From: Macrothele yani
Lineage: Eukaryota > Arthropoda > Arachnida > Araneae > Macrothelidae
NCBI GenBank assembly: GCA_039090855.1
Contig: CM076999.1
Location: 111,041,072-111,105,071, forward strand
DNA length: 64,000 nucleotides
Direction of reading: 5' to 3'
The position numbers and the translations under genes are program-made. The notes under the pieces are model-generated. The model was not told where the DNA came from. It did no database searches and saw nothing but the letters and a program-made list of their open reading frames with translations. Shown here one piece after another: positions 55,456 through 64,000 of the stretch (within the stretch, counting starts at the first letter, position 1; the number at the start of each line of letters is the position of its first letter).

Positions 55456-56500
55456 TCTGATGTGTATGCAACAAAATCTGAGCTGGAAACTTGATTGAAA
55501 AATTTCTCTGTGGACTGATACTGCTCATGACTCAATAAACCTTTTGAGAATACCTCCTGCTTAAAATACTGCATAATTTTCTTTCCACCAGGGGACGTAC
55601 ACATATATCTTATTTTTGTCCGTATTGTTTCTAGGAGTCCGATCTGAAAAATTCCTTCATTGTTGGAGGACATTTTTGGTGCAAAATGTTTCTCATATAA
55701 TTTCAAATATTTTTTAATGCACAACTGCCCCACTAGAGAGCATAAGTTCACGTTTACGTTTACAGCAATATCTGCGGGACTAAAAACCCGATTGAAAAAT
55801 ATTCTCTTTCGATCAGATACTACTAACTATGAAAACTCCTTGTGTTTATTTTCTTCCCAAAATAATACATAATTTCGCAGCTACTGGGCGAAACTATTTA
55901 ATCTATTTTTCTCAATATCTGTACTTTTAAATGTCCGATTTAAAAAAATCTTTTAACACCAGATACCATTTACATTATGGAATGCTTTAGGTTTGTATTT
56001 GAGGTTTGTGGTTCACAATTCTGCCACTAGGTGGTGTTTGTGTACTTCTGTTTGCAGCCTATCTCTGCCTCTAAAAACCTTGTTGAGGAATTTCTTTTTT
56101 TACTGTATGTCATTCGCTATTATAAAGATGGAGAGTGAATAAGATTTTTGCTACAATAAGAAGATCCTCTTTAAAATGATGTACAACTTTCCCCTTAGGG
56201 GTTGTAAAGGTCAAAACATTTTTCTTGCTATCTCATCTTCCTGGAGACATATTTGAAAAGTTTTTTTTCCTTAGTATAGCTTTTGCTATGAAGAATACTT
56301 TTCGCCTGTTTTCAACTTTTCCATTATGCAAAACGCAAAACTTTTCTGCTAAAAGGCATAGAGTTATTTCATGTTTGCTTCTGTATCTCTTCTTTTACTG
56401 TTCGATTTGAAAATCTTTTTGTCTCCGATACCTTCCTCACTATGGGAAACGTTTTAAGCAACATTTGTTAATTTTTGTAACATACTTTTTATTTTTAGCC
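55070..56500 (+). repeat. About 155-bp degenerate tandem repeat with CTCF-core-like words
   Basis: Nine or so units spaced 147-173 bp, each with a (T)GCACAACT(G/T)-type lead and a word such as CCGCTAGAGGGCG (55089), CCGCTAGGGGCG (55257), CCACCAGGAGGCG (55407), CCACCAGGGGACG (55577), CCACTAGAGAGC (55730) or GCCACTAGGTGGTG (56022). Each unit also carries a (C/T)CGATTTGAAAAATTCTT-type segment. Substitutions are dense, so the array is old. Confidence 0.7.
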
Positions 56501-56933
56501 ACTGTCTTTGGGGGGGGGGGGGTTATTTTGACCTTTACTGAAATTTGCTAATGAATGCTTTATATAAAAATCTGCCGTAAAATCAGATTGCTTTCTAATA
56601 ATAGTAACTTAAATCTAGTTGTTTCTTAGTAGTTTCTGAGCAAACTAATCACTTTGCATCTTCTATAATTAGTTTTCTAATCATGCCCAGTTAAATTGCC
56701 TTGATCACTAATGAATGCAGTTGTACACAGCCCTTGGATTTAAGGTTTTCTTGTTATTCTCTTACGTTTCACACTGGAAATTTTTGTGAATACTTTGTTT
56801 GCTGGTGAGTACAAATTTAAAACACAGCTACAGCATCAGTATTATGTTGAAAATTCTTTCTCTAAATAAAATGTAACACAAATACTTGCCCCCATGATTA
56901 TGTGTTTAAGAAATAACAATCCCTTTGGTTAGA

Positions 56934-57108
56934 ATAAAAATAACAATGTTTCTCGCAATATTATGTTTATTATACATCGACTATAGTTTCGTAGAGCATT
57001 TGGCTCGGTTTCCTCAGGACGAATGGAAAAGCCGAGCCAAACGATCTGTGAAACTATAGTCGATGTATAATAAACATTATATTGTGAGAAACGTTGTTAT
57101 TTTTATTC
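56934..57108. repeat. Long palindrome within the 3-kb transposon
   Basis: Arms of about 78 bp (AAAAATAACAATGTTTCTCG and on; GAAACGTTGTTATTTTTATT at the other side), imperfect near the tip, with TGGCTCGG/CCGAGCCA forming the inner stem. On the minus strand CTGAGGA precedes a small hairpin and CGAAACTATAG, again hammerhead-like. Confidence 0.75.
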
Positions 57109-58520
57109 TATCTTAACACCACAAGCTTAGTAGTCAAACATTATATATAATCCCTTCGGTCCTTTGAAAAAGTTCCAAATATTTCACCTTTCCTTACCCT
57201 TAAATTTGTAAGGTAAGCATTATCTCAAAATAATTAAATATAAATAGTATTTTATGTATTGATTGTGTGGTATATGAAAGCATTTCAAGAGTAATGCCAC
57301 ATACCTATGTATTTTTGAGTTTTATGTTTTTTTATTCTGTAATTTGCTTCAATAAAACTAAAGCCAAAGTAGAAAAATATTTTTTCAAAAACAGTGTATT
57401 ATATTGTATATAAAGTTTAGTAGATATTAAACCTGGTCACATTTTCTGTGACAGTTTTGGTATTTCAGTATTTATCTGTGATTCGAAGTTTCTGATTAGT
57501 TGCAGTGGACATCATTTTTAACATTCTGCATTCTGTGTTAAGTTTACCTAAGCATGTAGGAAGTTGTTTGTTGTAGGTTACAGTTTGAACAGATCTATAG
57601 TTTCACTATATTTTAAGTAAGAGCGTTTGGATCGTATGTCCTGAAAACAAATCCAAAAGTCCTGGAATTTTGTGATTGAAAAAGCGTATGAACCATGTAA
57701 TATGTATCCATCTATTCCTGTGACACATTCACCTACTATGAATAAAACATACCAAAATATGAAAATTCTATTAGAAGAAATCAACTATGAAGCCTACCAG
57801 TGGAACATCTGTGCTGACTTAAAAGTAATGGCGATGTTGCTTAATTTGCAGGGTGGAAACACAAAATACTGCTGTTCCCTTTGTGAATGGGATAGGGCAA
57901 AAGGGAATCACTATGTGGTGAAATGTAATGAAACAGTGGCCACCTTGCAGAAATCTAACACCTGGCAAAAAGAATATGTAAGCTATTCTATTAATAAATG
58001 CTGAAAAGGTTCTGCTCCCACCAATCTACATTAAGCTGGGGTTAATAAAGATATTTGTAAAAGCTCTGAAAAGTAATGAGTCTGCATTTCAGTATTTGCA
58101 ACAGAGGTTTTCTAAACTGAGCACTGCTAAGCTGAAGGAGGAGGTATTCTATGGTCCTGACATTAAACAACTAATGCAAGACACTGCATTCAAGGCCACT
58201 CTACATGAAATTGAATTGGCTGCATGGACATCTTTCAAAGAGGTGACACAACAGTTTTTAGGCAATGTTAAGTTACCAGCTTACAAAGATATTTTGTCTA
58301 CAATGGTGGCTTACCACGACATTGGATGAAACATGTCCCTCAAACTTTATTTCGTGGACTCCTACGTTGACTTCTTTCCATACAACTCGGGCTCTGCGAG
58401 CGATGAACACGGAGAGCATTTCCACCAGGAAATTTTGACAATAGAAGACCGATATAAGGGTAAATGAAGTTTTGTAATTCTTGCAGATTACTGTTGGGGT
58501 TTAGTCTAGGAAATGCCATG

Positions 58521-59079
58521 AACTTCATACAAACTGAATAAGCTCGGGCTTTCTAGGGAGCGTCGGGTACATTTTATTGTGTCACTTAGCTATTATTATG
58601 TGTGTTGTTCTATTATGTATGTATTATTATAGCTATTATTATGTATGTTATTCTATTATATCTAGCTTCTATTATGTGTGTTATAAATATTTTTGATGTT
58701 ATGTTTCTCAAAAAGTATACGTGATAGAAAAAAACCCAACTAAGAACAGATTCAGGATCAGCATGGAAAACTATTGAAATCAGTTATTGTTGCTCAGGAA
58801 ACATGAAAAAAGTTAAAATTTGTTAAACAGGTTATTAGGTAAAGTAGTTTAATTTTTGTACTTATTTTCTTGCAAAATTACAATTTTTCTTTAGAATATT
58901 AATGCTAGGATTAATTTGTTTCATTACTGTATGTTAATAAAAATGATGTGGAGTTAAAGAAAAGATATATTCTTCAGGAAGGCGCTTTGACGTCTGTAAG
59001 TTCTGTTTTACACGTTCTGTAAAGTGAATACAGTCTGTGGTGGTGCATTAACTTATTCAATTAAAATATAAATCCGTTA
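58521..59079. other. A+T-rich with TAT-type simple repeat
   Basis: AGCTATTATTATGTATGTTA-type repeats at 58590-58690. No gene is seen. Confidence 0.45.
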
Positions 59080-59713
59080 AAAGGAGCGGGATCCATTCCA
59101 TCTATCTTATGCGTCATAAAGTACGTAAAAATGCTTCGATTGTGACAAAACTTCATCATGTTGTTCCGGAGATGTACTGAACCGGTTCTGTTTAATATCG
59201 TCAAAATAGGGTCAAAGGCCACGGCACAGGAGCGAGATTTATTCCACGGCCATTATCCTCCTAACTTGACTAAAAATACTTCTATTGGGACAAAACTTTA
59301 GTATGTTGTTCCAGAGGTATATTGAACCCAATTCTACAGAGTGGAAGAAATATTCTTCTCATAATACGTGGCAAATACGTCATGATAATTAACACAGCAA
59401 TCAGACATTGCTAAATTGACTGTAATTACTGTTTCACACGTGAATACAATCACGGTGATGAAATTTTCAAGTTTTCTGATGCGATTGTATTCACGTGTGA
59501 AACAGTAATTACAGTCAATTTAGCGATGTCTGATAGCTGTGTTAATTATCATGAATCAATTTTGTTTAAGATCATTGAAATGGGGTCAAAGGTATCCGGG
59601 CACAGGAGCCAGATTTATTCCACAGCCATTATCCTCATAACTTGAGTAATGATTTCTGATATGTTGGAAAGCGTATCATAATCAATGTGTTGCATGATTT
59701 TATTAACTTGTTT
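59080..59713 (+). repeat. 146-bp-period repeat element, copy 4, interrupted
   Basis: About three units (GGAGCGGGATCCATTCCAT, GGGTCAAAGGCCACGGC, GGGGTCAAAGGTATCCGG) and the standard end CATGATTTTATTAACTTGTTT. The head block is missing. A fold-back of about 185 bp splits it. Confidence 0.75.
59376..59554. mobile_element. Fold-back insertion
   Basis: Arms of about 72 bp (CATGATAATTAACACAGC and complement GCTGTGTTAATTATCATG) around about 28 bp, inserted in the 146-bp repeat copy. Confidence 0.75.
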
Positions 59714-60185
59714 GTTCTATAATTTGCTTAAATAATTGAACTAAAGCCAAAGTAAATTTTTCTCAAAATCAGTATATCATAATATACACAAAAGTTTTGT
59801 AGAAATAAAACCTGGTTACATTTTCAGCGACAGTTTTGGTATTTCAGTATCTGTCTGTGATTTTAAGTTTATTAGCTGCCGACTTAATACAAAATTTCTG
59901 CATTTTGTATTAAGTTTGCTCCAGCATGTAGGGAGTTCTTTGTTGTAGGTTACAGGTTGAACAGACCCATGGTCAGGGGTGCAGAATATGTCCGAACTCG
60001 CGAACAAAGTTTGGGGGAAATTAAGGCAACTCTGGGGAAAAGTTTGCCCTGGGGCAAAATAATGGTAGTAATAATAAAACGAAAAATGGACTTATTAACA
60101 AAGAATATAGCGTGGAAAATGGGAGTAATTTACTTCACGGTAATCAGGTAATCATTTTGAAAAATGCGTCGTTATGAATACAAGA

Positions 60186-60497
60186 ATAAATGAACTGAAG
60201 TTTACGTGCTGATAAAACTAAAAACTATGTACAAGAAACCTTCACACACGTAACTCACTCGAAGAAAACTCTGTAGTGATTTTTTAAGAACTTTTAATAA
60301 AAGTCATACGACTTCACAATCCGCGAGATCTTTCGGGACACCTTGTTCCCATCTTCAGACAGATTGCCTCAGTCGGGTGCATCCCCTATATATACACACT
60401 GAAGTTACAGCAATGACGCGTGTTCTTAAAAATCACTACGGAGTTTTCTTCGAGTGAGTTACGTGTGTGAAGGTTTCTTGTACATAGTTTTTAGATT
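60186..60497. mobile_element. 312-bp inverted-repeat insertion with hammerhead-like core
   Basis: Flanked by AATACAAGA (60177-60185, 60498-60506). Copy B has the empty site GAATACAAGAGG near 61856. Arms of about 75 bp (AAAACTATGTACAAGAAACC and on) are inverted at 60424-60494. The single-copy centre carries the ribozyme-like motif on the minus strand. No ORF is present. Confidence 0.75.
60319..60360 (-). ncRNA. Hammerhead-like motif
   Basis: Minus strand GTCTGAAGAT, a hairpin GGGA...TCCC, GAAAG, then a small ATC...GAT hairpin. It is the best conserved of these motifs, with core CTGAAGA and GAAA present and an extra T before stem II. Stem I partners could not be settled by eye. Confidence 0.45.
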
Positions 60498-60657
60498 AAT
60501 ACAAGAGGTTATGAGGGCTGTGACGTACTGCGAACTGCCGCTCGCAAATGATTCACCGAGCCTAAACGATTTTACTAATGCCAAGGCGGAGACAGCGTGG
60601 CGCGAGTAACAAGTACGACAGAACCACTAGTCAAGCTAATGTTTCCGAAACTAATGG

Positions 60658-60880
60658 GCCACCCCGGTGGCACAGTGGTCTGAGCAATGGCTTCTGATCA
60701 TTCGTCCGAGATGGGTCCGGGTTCGAATCCTGGTGAGGCATGGATGTTGTGTTTGTTTCATGGCGCTGACTCTCGCCCTTCCCTGGAACCAGTGGCCCTA
60801 AATTAGGGATGGGCGACTGCTTATAGCCCACTAAGTTGCTCTAGGTGATCGTTAAACCTACAATAGAATAATAATAATAA
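60658..60880 (+). repeat. SINE family A inside hAT-like copy A
   Basis: Sense copy GCCACCCCGGTGGCACAGTG, box B GGTTCGAATCC, tail ending in AATAATAATAAT. It occupies the same place as the SINE in copy B, so it was inserted before the two copies separated. Confidence 0.9.
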
Positions 60881-62016
60881 TGGCAGCCAATGTGTCATAG
60901 GCGCCGATTTGAAAAATTATTGGATGTTCCGGATATTTCAAAGCTGACCCATGCATTTTGCAAAGGATGTAAGTCAAATTTAAATTTCATTCGGTAAAAT
61001 TATCTGACACAATTAGATGCCTGGAATGCTAGAATGAAATAAATTATAGTGAATTGCAGAATTGTTTAGCTGTTTATTTTTTAGCCTCTCTGCCCTGGGT
61101 TACTTCTTGATTCGCCTATTCTTCATACGTCGAAAGTTAATGAGTTCCACCATTTTAGGCGAGGAAAGAATTCTTGATTCGCCTATTCCTGTCTCGCCTA
61201 AAACTTTCACCTGCTAGAGGGGAGGGATTCACCTGGAGCAAACTTCTTGATTTGCCTACTCTTGTTTCGCCTATTCCTCGTGCGTCGAAAGTTAATGGGT
61301 TCCGCCATTTTAGGCAAAGAAAGAATTCTTGATTCGCCTATTCCTGTCTCGCTTGAAACTTTCACCTGCTAGAAGGGGGATTCACCTGGAGCACCAAATA
61401 TTTCGTGCATTAAAAAAAAAAGAGCTAGTTAATCATTGGAATAAATATTAGTTGCTTTTTTTTTTTTTTTTTTTTATCAAATTTCTAAGTAATAGGCTTT
61501 TAAGGATAGTTCTTGATCATCGACATGTATTCTAATAATCGTCTAAACTTGTATGGAAATCCGCTACGGTTTTGGGGGAAATTTCAGACAAAAAAAAAAA
61601 AAAGAGTTCTGGGGAAATATTGGGCCCTGAACATTTTCTGCACCCCTGCACAGGGGTGCAAAATATGCCCGAACCCACGAACAAGGTTCGGGGGAAATTA
61701 AGACAGCTCTGTGGAATTTTTTTGCCCAGGGGAAAAATAATAATAGTAATAATAAAACGAAAAATTGACTTATTAACAACGAATATAATGTGAAAAATAG
61801 GAGTAATTTACTTCACAGCAATCAGGTAATCATTTTGAAAAATGTGTTGTTACGAATACAAGAGGTTATGAATGCTGTGATGTACTACGAACTGCCGCTC
61901 GCAAATGATTCACTGAGCCTAAACGACTTTACTAATGCCAAGGCGGAGACAGCGTGGTGTGAGTAACAAGTACGATGTAGCCACTAGTCACACTAATAAA
62001 CGTTTCCAAAACTAAA

Positions 62017-62240
62017 GGGCCGTTCCGGCGACACAGTGGTCTAAGCGATGGCTTCTGATCATTTGTCCGAGATGGGGCCGGTTTAGAATCCTGGTGAGGC
62101 ATGGATGTTGTGTTTGTCTCATGGCACTGGCTCTTGTCCTTCCCTGGAACCAGTGGCCCTAAATTAGGGACGGGTAGATGCTTATAGCCCACTGAGTTGC
62201 TCTAGGTGATTGTTAAACCTCCAATAGAAAAATAAATAAA
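62017..62240 (+). repeat. SINE family A inside hAT-like copy B
   Basis: Diverged sense copy (GGCCGTTCCGGCGACACAGT), box B altered to GGTTTAGAATCC, tail AAAAATAAATAAATAA. It is the counterpart of 60658-60880. Confidence 0.85.
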
Positions 62241-62345
62241 TAATGGCAGTGAATGTGTCATAGGTGCCGATTTGAAAAATTATTGGGGGTTCCGGACATT
62301 TTAAAGTGAACGACCCATGCATTTTTCAAAGGATTTAAGTTGTAA

Positions 62346-62891
62346 ATGAATTACCCCTCCCCATATGTTGAGAAAATATTTAGACAAGTGCCAAAAAAGA
62401 AGCAGGAGAAAGCCAACTTCAAATTCACCAGCAAAATTACGTACCACAAGGGACTTTTCGAGAAACTGAAAAGGATCGGAGCAAAATATAATATCAGGCT
62501 AGCTCCAGATCTTACTAACAAAATAAAGAAATTTCTGCCAGCTTTAAAGCAGAAAGAATTGGACATCCGGTTGCAAGAAGGAGTAATTTATTGCATCGAC
62601 TGTAACTGCAGACTCAGCTATATAGGAGAAATAGGGAGAAGTATTAAGGTCCGAATGAAAGAACACCAAGCAGCTATTAGGAACATTAGTAACAAAACAA
62701 AGCTAGACAGACATATACAAGCAAGTGGACACTCCATAAATTGGAACTCAGTGAAAATAATTGCCCACCAGTCAAATTTAGTAAAGAGGAAACTAGAAGA
62801 AGGGATCGAAATAGCAAGAAGAAGAAGTGCCACAATTAACGATAATTGCTGTTGGACTCTTCCAACTGAGTGGCAGCAACTACTCCAGTGA
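62346..62891 (+). CDS. Penelope-like GIY-YIG endonuclease, partial but open
   Basis: A 181-residue open frame covering the end of the reverse transcriptase connector and the whole GIY-YIG endonuclease, which nicks target DNA for retrotransposition. It contains SPYVEKIFRQVPKKKQ and FEKLKRIGAKYNIRLAPD (connector), KEL-DIRLQEGVIYCIDCNC (GIY half with the CxxCxC cysteines of Penelope-like enzymes), LSYIGEIGRSIKVRMKEHQ (YIG and catalytic Arg), RHIQASGHSINWNSVKI (His) and KRKLEEGIEIARRRS (Glu). All expected key residues are present and there is no stop, which suggests a recent insertion. It lacks a reverse transcriptase, so it is not autonomous. The ATG at 62346 is only the first in-frame Met. Confidence 0.85.
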   Translation: MNYPSPYVEKIFRQVPKKKQEKANFKFTSKITYHKGLFEKLKRIGAKYNIRLAPDLTNKIKKFLPALKQKELDIRLQEGVIYCIDCNCRLSYIGEIGRSIKVRMKEHQAAIRNISNKTKLDRHIQASGHSINWNSVKIIAHQSNLVKRKLEEGIEIARRRSATINDNCCWTLPTEWQQLLQ

Positions 62892-62897
62892 CGTAGT

Positions 62898-62934
62898 CCT
62901 GATGACGAACTAGGCTTTAGTTCGAAAATTTGAC
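62898..62934 (+). ncRNA. Hammerhead-like motif in the Penelope-like 3' UTR
   Basis: CCTGATGA directly followed by a 7-bp hairpin CGAACTA...TAGTTCG and AAAATTTGAC, seven bases after the stop codon at 62889-62891. If the last stem pair is opened, the G restores GAAA. It lies in a young insertion with defined ends. Confidence 0.45.
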
Positions 62935-63658
62935 AACCAACTTTCATGAAAAATAACGTCTATAAGACCCGTAAAAAAGTTATTCCACAAAGGATTTAAG
63001 TCTAATTTAAATTTCATTCAGTAAAATTATCTGACACAATTAGATGCCTGGAATGCTAGAATGAAATAAATTATAGTTAATTACAGAATTTTTTAGCTGT
63101 CTATTTTTCAGCCTCTCTGCCCCAGGTTACTTCTTGATTCGCCTATTCTTCTTACGTCGAAGGTTAATGAGTTCCGCCAATTTAGGCAAAGAAAGAATTC
63201 TTGATTCGCCTATTCCTGTCTAGCCTAAAACTTTCACCTGCTAGAGGGCAGAGATTCACCTGGAGCACTAAATCTTTCGTGCGTTAAAAAAAATAAAAGG
63301 ACAGTTTTTATTCGTGAAAAAAAAAAAGCTAGTTATTCATTGGAATAAATATTAGTTGGTGTTTTTTTTTTTTTTTTTTTTTAAGTAATAGGCTCAAAGG
63401 ACCGTTTTTTGATTATCGACATATATTCTAATAATCGCTTAAACTTGTATGAAAATCTGCTACAGCTTTGGGGAAAATTTCAGACAAAAAAAATTTTTTT
63501 TGTTTTGGGAAAATATTGGGCCCTGAACATTTTCTGCACCCCTGCCCATGGTTTCACTATATTTTAAGTAGGATTGTTTGGATTGTATGCCCTAAAAAAA
63601 AATCTGCTTGTCCTGGAAAAGTCCTGGAATTCTATGTTTGAAAAAGTGTATGAACATG

Positions 63659-64000
63659 GCCAACGAGATAATGAAGGCTTGTGTAGCTGGAGTGGGGAGA
63701 GCTGCTACGTCACGACTACCGTCCTTTCTTGTGCCCCCACCCCTCACATTCTTCAAACTGCTTTTCTTGTTTTTCCAGAGAACTTGTGATGATGTAAACA
63801 AACATTTAATAAATGATGAAAAGCATTTCAACTTTGCTTAACTGAGACTTCTTAAAATGTCCGTTGCCTGAAACAGTTAATGCTATTTCAGTAGCATACA
63901 TAATCTTCCCGAAACTATTATCCAAAAAGTATGAAGATTTATTTTTTAAATCTGATGCTATGCATTCCATGGTTCTACAACTAACTAAAACATTTTTTGA
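63659..64000. other. Right edge, nothing recognised
   Basis: Short overlapping ORFs on both strands (63574-63841) show no known motif. Confidence 0.3.

Larger units (their letters stand above)
54667..57696. mobile_element. 3-kb non-autonomous DNA transposon inside the Cys-rich pseudogene
   Basis: Inverted ends ATGGTTCGTACGC and complement of GCGTATGAACCAT, with AAGTCCTGGAATT words near both ends. The flanks GTAATGTC and GTAATATG form a diverged 8-bp duplication, consistent with hAT. The host frame resumes after it (HNCN then YPSIPV). Inside are a tandem array (55070-56500) and a palindrome (56934-57108) but no transposase. A second copy's right end is at 59714-59973 plus 63545-63658. Confidence 0.75.
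53881..58520 (+). pseudogene. Cys-rich multicopy protein family of unknown function, broken
   Basis: Function unknown. The 5' part (53881-54662) starts MSQKCVNSPDLFCYVCAEF and has paired Cys motifs (CYVC, CVDC) with YFRCKVGDQNKRFAPHSWC, followed by VNPNVRSVIRL and ELPVPQPL. After frame changes it reads SRNKGIIRFHQSEYMPFLSE and a WRLIVDSSKTSLK-type segment. The 3' part (57697-58520) reads YPSIPVTHSPTMNKTYQN, WNICADLKVMAMLLNLQGG, KYCCSLCEWDRAKGNHYV, LPPIYIKLGLIKIFVKAL and SDEHGEHFHQEILTIEDRYK. This pattern matches uncharacterised proteins expanded in arthropod and hydra genomes, from memory. Stops near 54109, 58003 and 58327 and several shifts inactivate it. A 3-kb transposon separates the halves exactly at a codon-compatible 8-bp duplication. 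Confidence 0.7.
59974..61648. mobile_element. hAT-like non-autonomous element, tandem copy A
   Basis: Ends CAGGGGTGCAGAATATG and complement of CATTTTCTGCACCCCTG. It pairs with copy B. The outer flanks of the pair carry the perfect 8-bp duplication CCCATGGT (59966-59973 and 63545-63552). It contains a SINE (60658-60880), a CATAGGCGCCGATTTG block, TTGATTCGCCTATTC repeats, and a 312-bp insertion at 60186-60497 that copy B lacks. No transposase is visible. Confidence 0.85.
62341..62987 (+). mobile_element. 5'-truncated Penelope-like insertion with empty site
   Basis: Flanked by the perfect 14-bp duplication CAAAGGATTTAAGT (62327-62340, 62988-63001). Copy A has the unfilled site GCAAAGGATGTAAGTC near 60961. 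This fixes both ends of the insertion, 647 bp. Confidence 0.9.
61651..63544. mobile_element. hAT-like non-autonomous element, tandem copy B
   Basis: Starts CAGGGGTGCAAAATATG only two bases (CA) after copy A ends, in the same orientation, and ends CATTTTCTGCACCCCTG before CCCATGGT. Without the Penelope-like insertion it is about 1.23 kb. It shares SINE, CGCCTATTC block and subterminal sequences with copy A. Confidence 0.85.
59714..63658. mobile_element. Right end of the 3-kb transposon family, split by hAT-like pair
   Basis: 59714-59973 matches 57342-57600 and 63545-63658 matches 57597-57696 (TTTCACTATATTTTAAGTA, AAAGTGTATGAACATG). The two hAT-like copies sit in between. Confidence 0.75.

Noticed and set aside
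63574..63841. Gene at the right edge
   Set aside because: Overlapping ORFs on both strands partly made of the transposon end. No conserved motif.

Overview
The window is eukaryotic nuclear DNA from an animal, most likely an arthropod and possibly an arachnid. The lineage call is inference. It rests on the density of mariner and Tc1-like transposons, Penelope-like retroelements, a tRNA-derived SINE with about 20 copies, and a degenerate copy of a Cys-rich multicopy protein family that I associate with arthropod and hydra genomes. The DNA is A+T-rich with many homopolymer runs. There are no operons, Shine-Dalgarno sites or prokaryotic genes, and nearly every short ORF is a shadow of a repeat.

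The only host-type gene I recognise is at the left edge (58-1075, +): a single-exon beta-1,3-galactosyltransferase-like protein (GT31) with a membrane anchor, a DDD motif and an AATAAA signal. Its frame changes once near 285-295. A second protein-coding relic, a Cys-rich family of unknown function, lies at 53881-58520 and is interrupted by a 3-kb DNA transposon.

Layout: 1.2-9.2 kb holds a 146-bp-period repeat element (four copies in the window), a TIR element with an 8-bp target duplication that carries a captured SINE and is split by a Tc1 element, and a nearly intact Tc1-like element (6413-7707). From 9.7 to 21.3 kb lie a truncated and a complete Tc1-like element of one family, a mariner (11491-12782), a decayed Tc1 pseudogene, fold-back elements, and a further Tc1 (19520-21061) sitting inside a long-TIR element. 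From 21.6 to 31.5 kb there are SINEs of two families, a chimeric Tc1 with unmatched ends (26013-27196), a small hAT-like element and a GC-rich modular minisatellite. From 33 to 44 kb there are nested SINEs, a large palindrome ending in hammerhead-like motifs, and a Penelope-like element broken by two SINEs and a LINE. From 44 to 53 kb there are inverted and tandem repeats, an RTE-like LINE end flanked by a 115-bp direct duplication, and two Penelope-like 3' pieces. From 53.9 to 64 kb lie the Cys-rich pseudogene, degenerate CTCF-core-like tandem repeats, and two head-to-tail hAT-like copies sharing one 8-bp target duplication.

The sequence therefore reads as a layered insertion record. Target duplications, and empty sites in sister copies, let the order of many insertions be worked out. 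The most unusual signal is a recurring CTGANGA / hairpin / GAAA arrangement at Penelope-like ends and inside a 312-bp inverted-repeat insertion, a possible hammerhead-ribozyme-bearing mobile element.
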